DNA of 11,636 bases, from the NCBI GenBank assembly GCA_900753095.1, contig CAADXT010000132.1:1-11636 (forward strand), written 5' to 3'. The position numbers and the translations under genes are program-made. Below are positions 6,669-11,636 of the stretch, piece by piece. Every line of letters begins with the position of its first letter. Within the stretch, counting starts at the first letter, position 1. The notes under the pieces were generated by a model that had not been told where the DNA came from, did no database searches, and saw nothing but the letters and a program-made list of their open reading frames with translations. Origin of the DNA: Eggerthellaceae bacterium (lineage in GTDB: Bacteria; Actinomycetota; Coriobacteriia; Coriobacteriales; Eggerthellaceae).

Positions 6669-6684
6669 ATGCCGTCAGCGGCAT
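6669..6684. repeat. Perfect 6-bp hairpin, role unknown
   Basis: ATGCCG (6669-6674) and CGGCAT (6679-6684) pair around the loop TCAG. It lies 17 bases from the 6631-6651 hairpin, in the same gene-free stretch, and also lacks a T-run. Confidence 0.5.
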
Positions 6685-6886
6685 TAGAACATCAATGAAT
6701 AGGCTCGCTACCTGCATCTTCTTTAGCCACCATAATCGCTTTTCCCTTTTCATGAGTACATCGCAGTGCCCACCCAAATAAGCCGAATGTGGTATGAGCA
6801 ATCGATATAGGTCATGCAGACCGCCAAAGAAAGCCAACCCCGAAGCGTTGCGGCCCTCAAATCGCCAGACCAAAAACTCGTCCAAA

Positions 6887-6921
6887 CGAAAAAATGGCTC
6901 CCCGCGTTAGCGAGCAGCCAT
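6887..6921 (-). terminator. Intrinsic terminator of the glmU-prs-pth operon
   Basis: Read on the minus strand, ATGGCT, a G-G mismatch and CTCGC pair with GCGGG and AGCCAT around a TAAC loop (6894-6921), followed by six T residues (6889-6894). This is a strong rho-independent terminator five bases past the pth stop. It should stop read-through of the housekeeping operon towards cas9. Confidence 0.88.
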
Positions 6922-6925
6922 TCGT

Positions 6926-7504
6926 TTAATGCTGATTGAACACATCCTGCGTTCGTGCCAGACCCTTTTCCAGCAGCGATTCCACTGCCTCGGCAGCACG
7001 CTGGCATGCTTGGTCGAAATCGTCCTTGGCTTCCTTCTTCGGAGTGCCCAGCACGAAATCAACCACGCTCATCCTTCCGGGCGGGCGGCCGATGCCCGTG
7101 CGCACACGCAGAAAATCGCGTGAGCCGCACTTCTCGATGATGGACTTCAGGCCGTTGTGGCCCGCATGCCCACCGCCCTTCTTCACCTTTACCGTGCCCG
7201 GATCGATATCGAGCTCGTCGTGGATAACGATAAGCTCTTCCACCGGGCAATCGTACTCGCGGCACAGCTTCGAAGCAGGGCCGCCGGAAAGGTTCATGAA
7301 GCTCTGGGGCTTGGCCAGGATAACCTTCTCGATGCTGCCATCGGCATGGCGCATCTTGCCTTCGCCTACCAGCGCTCCACAGGTGTTCTTCCAGTACGTT
7401 ACGCCCCAATCGGCAGCCAAGAGGTCAACCACCTCGAAGCCCGCGTTATGGCGCGTATGCGCGTATTCTTCCCCTGGGTTTCCCAGGCCAACCACTACGC
7501 GCAT
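6926..7504 (-). CDS. pth: Peptidyl-tRNA hydrolase
   Basis: Pth is the essential cytoplasmic enzyme that cleaves peptidyl-tRNA released from stalled ribosomes and so recycles tRNA. At 192 residues it has the family length. The N-terminal VVVGLGNPGEEYAHTRHNAGF holds Asn9 and the catalytic His19; KPQSFMNLSG (Met70, Asn71), the VIHDELDI segment (Asp96) and GGGHAGHNGLKS (Asn117) supply the other substrate-binding positions known from E. coli Pth. The ATG lies only three bases after the prs stop with no strong ribosome site, which suggests translation coupled to prs. It is the last gene of glmU-prs-pth, a gene order common in Gram-positive bacteria, and is followed directly by an intrinsic terminator. 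Confidence 0.97.
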   Translation of the reverse strand: MRVVVGLGNPGEEYAHTRHNAGFEVVDLLAADWGVTYWKNTCGALVGEGKMRHADGSIEKVILAKPQSFMNLSGGPASKLCREYDCPVEELIVIHDELDIDPGTVKVKKGGGHAGHNGLKSIIEKCGSRDFLRVRTGIGRPPGRMSVVDFVLGTPKKEAKDDFDQACQRAAEAVESLLEKGLARTQDVFNQH

Positions 7505-7507
7505 GCT

Positions 7508-8479
7508 CTACAGGGCAAAGTCAGGATCGAACAGGGCAGCAACCGATTTGTTGTCGTAGACGTTGTTGATGGCGCGAGCCAAAAGCGGAGCAACGGAGAT
7601 AACGTTGATCTTGCCGGTCTGCTTTTCCTGAGGAACGGCAACGGTGTTGCAAACAACCAGCTCATCGATCTGGGAGTTCTCGATGCGCTCATATGCCGGG
7701 CCGCTGAAGATAGGATGCGTTGCGCATACGTATACCTTTTCCGCACCCTTTTCCTTCAACGTGGCAACAGCAGCGCACAGGGTGCCGGCAGTGTCGATCA
7801 TGTCGTCGTTCACGATGCAGATCTTGCCCGTAACGTCGCCGATAAGCGCGGTGATCTCGGCCTTGTTGTGGCCCGGACGGCCCTTGTGCATGATGGCCAA
7901 GTCGGAATGAAGCATGTCGGAGAGCTTCTTAGCAGCCTTTGCGCGGCCCACGTCGGGGCTTACCACGCACAGCTTTTCGGGGTCGATGTTCTTCTTGCGG
8001 AAGTAATCGGCGAAGATCGGCAGCGCGGTAAGGTGATCAACCGGCGTGTCGAAGAAGCCCTGGATCTGGCCCTGGTGCAGGTCGATGGTGAGGGTGCGGT
8101 CGATGCCGGCAGCCGTCATAAGGTTGGCAACCAGCTTGGCCGTAATGGGCTCACGAGCTGCAGCCTTGCGGTCCTGGCGGGCATAGCCGTAGCACGGAAC
8201 AACCGCGTTGATGGTGCGGGCGGAAGCGCGCTTTGCGGCATCGGCCATGATAAGCAGCTCCATTACCGCCTCGTTCACGTTGGGGGTAGAGGTGGACTGC
8301 ACGATGAACACGTCTGCGCCGCGAACGCTTTCAAGGTAACGTGCGTAAATCTCGCCGTTCGAGAACTTCTCGAGCTTCACGTTGCCGAGCGTGGTGCCCA
8401 GCGCGGTGGCAATATCCTCAGCCAGCTCGGGACAGGTTGACCCGGCGAAAATCGCCCTGGTCTTGGTCATGTTGCTCAT
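7508..8479 (-). CDS. prs: Ribose-phosphate pyrophosphokinase (PRPP synthase)
   Basis: The enzyme makes phosphoribosyl pyrophosphate from ribose 5-phosphate and ATP, the precursor for purines, pyrimidines, NAD, histidine and tryptophan. From the ATG at 8479 the product is 323 residues. Class I signatures are KFSNGEIYARYLESVRG near residue 38, the ATP-site CYGYARQDRK near 96-105, DLHQGQIQGFF at 133-143, SPDVGRAKAAKKL near 174-186, the flexible catalytic loop around RPGHNKAEI, and the PRPP-binding VNDDMIDTAGT at 223-233. The frame stays open eight codons further upstream, but the chosen ATG overlaps the glmU stop as TAATG with a purine-rich AGAGGAAG upstream, and gives the normal N-terminus. It is coupled to glmU and sits three bases before pth. 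Confidence 0.96.
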   Translation of the reverse strand: MSNMTKTRAIFAGSTCPELAEDIATALGTTLGNVKLEKFSNGEIYARYLESVRGADVFIVQSTSTPNVNEAVMELLIMADAAKRASARTINAVVPCYGYARQDRKAAAREPITAKLVANLMTAAGIDRTLTIDLHQGQIQGFFDTPVDHLTALPIFADYFRKKNIDPEKLCVVSPDVGRAKAAKKLSDMLHSDLAIMHKGRPGHNKAEITALIGDVTGKICIVNDDMIDTAGTLCAAVATLKEKGAEKVYVCATHPIFSGPAYERIENSQIDELVVCNTVAVPQEKQTGKINVISVAPLLARAINNVYDNKSVAALFDPDFAL

Positions 8480-9840
8480 TAGTTCTTCTTCCTCTCGTTC
8501 CAATCCTCGATTCCCGTTTGACGGCCACGGCCCAAGCCAAGGGCCCCCGCAGAAACGTCTTTAGTGATAACAGAACCGGCGCCGATAAGGGAGTTCTCCC
8601 CCAGCGTTACCGGAGCAACCATCATTACATCGCTGCCCACGAAGCAGTTGTCGCCGATGGTGGTGGGCCATTTCTTCTCGCCATCGTAGTTGCAGGTGAT
8701 GCTGCCCGCGCCGATGTTGACGCCTTCGCCCATGGTGGTGTCGCCGATGTAGCTAAGGTGCGGCACCTTGCTGCCCTTGCCGATGGTGGATTTCTTGATC
8801 TCGACATGCGTGCCGGCCTTGGAGCCGTCGCACATATGCGTGCCGGGGCGCAGGTATGCGCGGGGGCCGCAGGTTACCTCGGAGTCCAGTACGGTTTCGA
8901 TTGCCACCGTTTCCTCAACGGTGCAGTTCGTGCCCACCGTGGTGTCGGTAAGACGGGAATTGGGGCCCACAACGCTGCCCGTGGCGATGGAGGTGTTGCC
9001 CATAAGGAAGGTCATGGGCAGGATCTCAACGTCGGGCTCGATGGCCACATCGGGGCCGATCCACGTGGTGGCCGGGTCCATGATGGCCACGCCGTTGTCC
9101 ATGTGCATGCCGTTGATGCGCTGTTGCAGCACCTTGGTGGCTTCCGCCAGCTGGCGACGAGAGTTAACGCCCAGGCACTCGGAGGCGTCTTCCGCCTTCA
9201 AGCCCAGAACACGCTTGCCCTGGCTGCGGGCAATGCCCAAAACGTCGGTAAGGTAGTATTCGCCCTGCGCGTTGTCGGTGGAAACCTCTTCCAACGCGGC
9301 AAACAGGGTCTCGATGTCGAAGCAGTAGAAGCCGGAGTTGCATTCCGTGACGGCAGCCTGCTCGGGCGTGCAGTCTTTCTGCTCGACGATTTCCTGAACA
9401 TCGCCCGCCTCGTCGCGGATGATGCAGCCGTAGCCGGTGGGGCCTTCCGCTTCCATGGTAAGAACAACCACGGCGGCGTTGGACTCTTCGCGTGTGCGGA
9501 CCAATTCGGCGATGGTTTCAGCGCGCACCAGCGGGGAGTCGCCCGTAAGCACCACCAACGAGCCGGTGCGGCCCTGAAGGGCGCTACGAGCCGCCAGAAC
9601 GGCGTGCGCGGTGCCCAGCTGCTCTTCCTGAACAACGGTGGTTACGTCGGCAAGAAGAGGCTCCACCTGTTCCCTGCCGTGGCCTACCACGCCAACAACG
9701 GAATTGATGCCCGCAGCGTGTGCGGCATCGACGACCCAACGAACAAGGGGCTTGCCGAAAATCTCGTGCGCCACCTTGGGTTTAGATGATTTCATGCGGG
9801 TACCTGCACCCGCAGCAAGAATAAGAGCTGATGCTTCCAT
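8479..9840 (-). CDS. glmU: Bifunctional UDP-GlcNAc pyrophosphorylase / glucosamine-1-phosphate acetyltransferase
   Basis: GlmU acetylates glucosamine 1-phosphate and then transfers UMP, giving UDP-GlcNAc for peptidoglycan and other cell-surface polymers. From the ATG at 9840 it is 453 residues, the usual length. The N-terminal uridyltransferase shows LILAAGAGTRMKSSKPKV and LTGDSPLVRAET (Asp101). The C-terminal part, from about residue 250, is a left-handed beta-helix of hexapeptide repeats with GTHVEIKKSTIGKGSKVPHLSYIGD, in which His361 is the catalytic base, and NIGAGSITCNYDGEKK. The start is supported by GAAAGG six bases upstream; the frame opens six codons earlier at a TTG that lacks a ribosome site. 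It heads glmU-prs-pth, with an extended -10 promoter close upstream. Confidence 0.97.
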   Translation of the reverse strand: MEASALILAAGAGTRMKSSKPKVAHEIFGKPLVRWVVDAAHAAGINSVVGVVGHGREQVEPLLADVTTVVQEEQLGTAHAVLAARSALQGRTGSLVVLTGDSPLVRAETIAELVRTREESNAAVVVLTMEAEGPTGYGCIIRDEAGDVQEIVEQKDCTPEQAAVTECNSGFYCFDIETLFAALEEVSTDNAQGEYYLTDVLGIARSQGKRVLGLKAEDASECLGVNSRRQLAEATKVLQQRINGMHMDNGVAIMDPATTWIGPDVAIEPDVEILPMTFLMGNTSIATGSVVGPNSRLTDTTVGTNCTVEETVAIETVLDSEVTCGPRAYLRPGTHMCDGSKAGTHVEIKKSTIGKGSKVPHLSYIGDTTMGEGVNIGAGSITCNYDGEKKWPTTIGDNCFVGSDVMMVAPVTLGENSLIGAGSVITKDVSAGALGLGRGRQTGIEDWNERKKN

Positions 9841-9875
9841 GGACGCCTTTCTGCTCAATTGCCTAATGCGTCCTC

Positions 9876-9884
9876 AGTATAGCA
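9876..9884 (-). promoter_or_regulatory. Extended -10 promoter of glmU-prs-pth
   Basis: On the minus strand TGCTATACT (TG at 9883-9884, TATACT at 9876-9881) matches the extended -10 form TGnTATAAT with one difference. No good -35 is seen at the normal distance, as is common for extended -10 promoters. Transcription would start near 9869, about 29 bases before the glmU ATG, within the 58-base gap after the upstream gene. Confidence 0.55.
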
Positions 9885-9898
9885 AACGCCAGCCAACG

Positions 9899-10807
9899 CT
9901 ATCGCTGTTCCGCGATAACCAAGCCCGAGCACAAAGCGTCAAGCAGGACGATGGCGTAATGCTGCGCCGAGCGATCTTCGCCAGCATCCTCCCAGCCTTC
10001 TTCGGGCAAGCGGACGGCGATGCGGCGCTGATGGCCCTTGGTTGCCATGAAGGCCTGCCCCATGCGGTCGGGAAGGCTTTCCTCGTCCACGAAATCTACC
10101 GTAGGAACGGTGGAGGCGGGCTTTTCGTTGCCTACCAGGATCTGCACGAAGTACATGCTCTTGTCGGGCGCAACCAGAAGCGACTCAGCGCTGGTAACCT
10201 TCGAGGCCGGCGTAGTTGCCAGGGCAAGGTTCGACATGCGGGCCGCAACCGAGCGCGTGAACTCCGAGGTGCCGAACAGGCAGATGAGGTTCGATTCCAG
10301 CACCTGCGCGGCACGGGCGAAGCCCAAGCGCGGGACAGGGCTGTATGAATCCTTGCCCTTCCAGGAATGCTGCAGGTGGATGAGCGCGCGGAACGTGAAC
10401 GCGCCGGCGATGCCATCGGTGGGCAGGCCCATGTTCAGCTGGAAGCGACGCAGCGCATCTTCCGTGTGAACGCCGAAGATGCCGTCGGCAACACCGCAGG
10501 CAAAGCCCAGCGCAGAAAGCGCCTCCTGCAGAGTGCGCACATCGGCGCCGTGGAAAAACGGCACGCGCAGAAACAGGTTGCGGTCGCCCAGCTCGAACGA
10601 GGCATCAACGAGCTTCGTCCAAACCGTATCGTCCACCTCGGTGCGCGTCTCAATACCGCAATCGCGGCACAGCGCCGAAACGGCGTTTTCCGTTTCGGCA
10701 CCGAACGTGCCAGTTACCTGGTTTTCCGCTAAATATCCAGCTTTCACAAGACGACGCTGCACGTCTTCTACCGCAGCGCCGGTATCGTTCTTCTTAATGG
10801 GATCCAT
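9899..10807 (-). CDS. Protein with two peptidoglycan-binding domains and an unrecognised C-terminal domain
   Basis: From the ATG at 10807 the product has 302 residues. Residues about 6-66 and 82-145 are two copies of the PG_binding_1 fold (first VEDVQRRLVKAGY..GTFGAETENAV; second VRTLQEALSALGF..DGIFGVHTEDALRRFQ..GLPTDGIAGAFTFRAL). Residues about 150-302 are not recognised; no amidase, L,D-transpeptidase or lysozyme motif is visible. There is no signal peptide or membrane segment, which is odd for a wall-binding protein. Some actinobacterial proteins such as CwlM have paired domains of this kind, lack an export signal and regulate wall synthesis from inside the cell; that is only an analogy. 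A GTG at 10816 that overlaps the upstream stop as TAGTG is an alternative start, and neither start has a strong ribosome site. It lies between the prenyl synthase and glmU, both relevant to envelope precursors. Confidence 0.8.
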   Translation of the reverse strand: MDPIKKNDTGAAVEDVQRRLVKAGYLAENQVTGTFGAETENAVSALCRDCGIETRTEVDDTVWTKLVDASFELGDRNLFLRVPFFHGADVRTLQEALSALGFACGVADGIFGVHTEDALRRFQLNMGLPTDGIAGAFTFRALIHLQHSWKGKDSYSPVPRLGFARAAQVLESNLICLFGTSEFTRSVAARMSNLALATTPASKVTSAESLLVAPDKSMYFVQILVGNEKPASTVPTVDFVDEESLPDRMGQAFMATKGHQRRIAVRLPEEGWEDAGEDRSAQHYAIVLLDALCSGLVIAEQR

Positions 10808-10815
10808 ATGCTTCA

Positions 10816-11636
10816 CTACTTAAGTCGATCAACGAACCAATCTGCCATCGACACCAAAAGGTCGCGCATCTTCGATTCGGGCAGGATCTTCGCAAGGCGC
10901 TCCTGGGCGTTGGCGGTGAGCTTTTCCGCGTAGGCGCGCGCATAGTCGATGCTGCCCGCTTCGCGCATGATGGAAACCGCTTCCTCAAGAACCTCCGGAT
11001 CCGTTTCCTTGGAGGAAAGGATCTCTACCAAGCGTTCCCGCTTCGTGGTGTTCTGCAGCGCGTGAACCACGACAAGCGTGCGCTTGCCTTCGGTGATGTC
11101 GCTGCGATAGTCCTTTTCTTTTGCTTCCTTGGTGCCAACCAAGTTGAGCAGGTCGTCCTGAATCTGGAACGCAAGGCCCGTATCAAGGCCATAGGCGCGA
11201 AGACCCTCAATCTGCTCCTCGCTGCCGCCGCCGACCATGGCACCCACGGCCAGGGGAACCGCACCGGAATAGTGCGCGGTTTTGTGCGTTGCCATAACCA
11301 GGTAGTCTTCAGGGGTGATGTCGTAGCGCCCATCACGCGCCCAACCGATATCGAGCGCCTGGCCTTCCACGGTACTCTGCGCCATGGAAACCAGCTCGAT
11401 GGCAACACGCACCTTCATGGAGTCGGAAAGCAGCGGGTCGCGCATAACAATGCCGTTCACGATGGAGAGCGCCAAATCACCCGCGTTGATGGCCAGGCCT
11501 TCGCCCTGGGTAAGGTGCATGCAGGGCTCGCCGCGGCGCAACGATGCCTCGTCGGCGATGTCATCGTGGATAAGCGCTGCCGTGTGAAAATGCTCGATAG
11601 CGGCAGACGCGGAGAACGCCTGGCGAATGTCGCCGC
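10816..11636 (-). CDS. Polyprenyl diphosphate synthase (trans-isoprenyl diphosphate synthase), 5' end beyond the window
   Basis: The enzyme family joins isopentenyl diphosphate units to an allylic primer, giving chains for menaquinone and related lipids. The visible 272 residues lack the N-terminus, since the frame stays open to the right edge. The first Asp-rich motif, HDDIADEASLRRGEP, is encoded near 11551-11568 (DDIAD at 11551-11565). The second, FQIQDDLLNLVG, is near 11152-11157, where DDxxN replaces the common DDxxD. THKTAHYSGAVPLAVGAM, with its Lys-Thr, is also typical. The product chain length cannot be read off reliably; a heptaprenyl/octaprenyl or geranylgeranyl-type enzyme is equally possible. 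The stop is shared or nearly shared with the start of the next gene, so the two are probably cotranscribed. Confidence 0.93.
   Translation of the reverse strand, partial: GDIRQAFSASAAIEHFHTAALIHDDIADEASLRRGEPCMHLTQGEGLAINAGDLALSIVNGIVMRDPLLSDSMKVRVAIELVSMAQSTVEGQALDIGWARDGRYDITPEDYLVMATHKTAHYSGAVPLAVGAMVGGGSEEQIEGLRAYGLDTGLAFQIQDDLLNLVGTKEAKEKDYRSDITEGKRTLVVVHALQNTTKRERLVEILSSKETDPEVLEEAVSIMREAGSIDYARAYAEKLTANAQERLAKILPESKMRDLLVSMADWFVDRLK

Larger units (their letters stand above)
6596..6888. other. Intergenic stretch without a supported gene
   Basis: Between the tracrRNA terminator and the pth terminator no coding region is convincing. A minus-strand frame, open from a TTG at 6885 to a stop at 6634, has no ribosome site. 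An internal ATG at 6753 would give 39 residues starting MKREKRLWWLKK and ending in a hydrophobic stretch (MPLTAYTFVLTALAGS), but it too lacks a Shine-Dalgarno sequence. The left part holds two perfect hairpins, listed separately. No tRNA-like or repeat-array structure was seen. It separates the CRISPR locus from the housekeeping operon and could be a remnant of an inserted segment. Confidence 0.5.

Noticed and set aside
6634..6885. Minus-strand 83-codon frame between tracrRNA and pth
   Set aside because: It begins with TTG overlapping the pth terminator region, has no Shine-Dalgarno sequence and no recognised similarity. The internal ATG at 6753 also lacks a ribosome site.
7157..9789. Long plus-strand frames of 427 and 482 codons opposite pth, prs and glmU
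   Set aside because: They are antisense shadows of high-GC genes whose minus-strand products have complete catalytic motifs; the plus-strand products resemble no family.

Overview
The window carries a complete type II-A CRISPR-Cas operon on the minus strand, with its CRISPR array running off the left edge. It sits next to a housekeeping gene block, also on the minus strand. The protein styles (a long Csn2-associated Cas9, a two-domain peptidoglycan-binding protein between a polyprenyl diphosphate synthase and glmU, GTG and TTG starts, fairly high GC in the housekeeping genes) suggest an actinobacterium of class Coriobacteriia, possibly Eggerthellaceae. That assignment is an inference; no rRNA or other marker is present.

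Layout, left to right. 1-306: CRISPR array with five 36-bp repeats and four complete 30-bp spacers, plus 6 bp of a fifth spacer. 307-361: short leader. 362-6429: csn2, cas2, cas1 and cas9, read right to left, so transcription order is cas9-cas1-cas2-csn2-leader-array. Every junction between cas genes overlaps (11, 4 and 4 nt). 6464-6595: tracrRNA on the plus strand, just upstream of cas9 and divergent from it, ending in an intrinsic terminator. 6596-6888: no convincing gene, but two perfect hairpins. 6887-6921: terminator of the housekeeping operon. 6926-9840: pth, prs and glmU, with a likely extended -10 promoter just upstream of glmU. 9899-10807: peptidoglycan-binding-domain protein. 10816-11636: polyprenyl diphosphate synthase, cut at its 5' end by the window edge.

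How the CRISPR parts fit together. The array is read on the minus strand, where the repeat starts GTTTTGGAGCAGTGTC. The plus-strand tracrRNA carries an anti-repeat at 6469-6502 that pairs with it as a lower stem, a 2x4 bulge and a long upper stem, the type II-A arrangement. Cas9 keeps its RuvC and HNH catalytic residues. Cas1, Cas2 and Csn2 keep family signatures, so the locus looks intact for both interference and spacer acquisition.

The most interesting points are: a predicted three-way junction in the 3' part of the tracrRNA; a compact control region where the tracrRNA promoter abuts the cas9 start codon and the likely cas9 promoter lies inside the anti-repeat; an A+T-rich 3' end of cas9 covering the PAM-interacting region, with an R-x-Q in place of the R-x-R of S. 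pyogenes Cas9; and an inverted repeat straddling the leader-repeat junction. The housekeeping block combines UDP-GlcNAc synthesis, PRPP synthesis, tRNA recycling and isoprenoid chain synthesis, and looks ordinary apart from the peptidoglycan-binding protein, which has no export signal.
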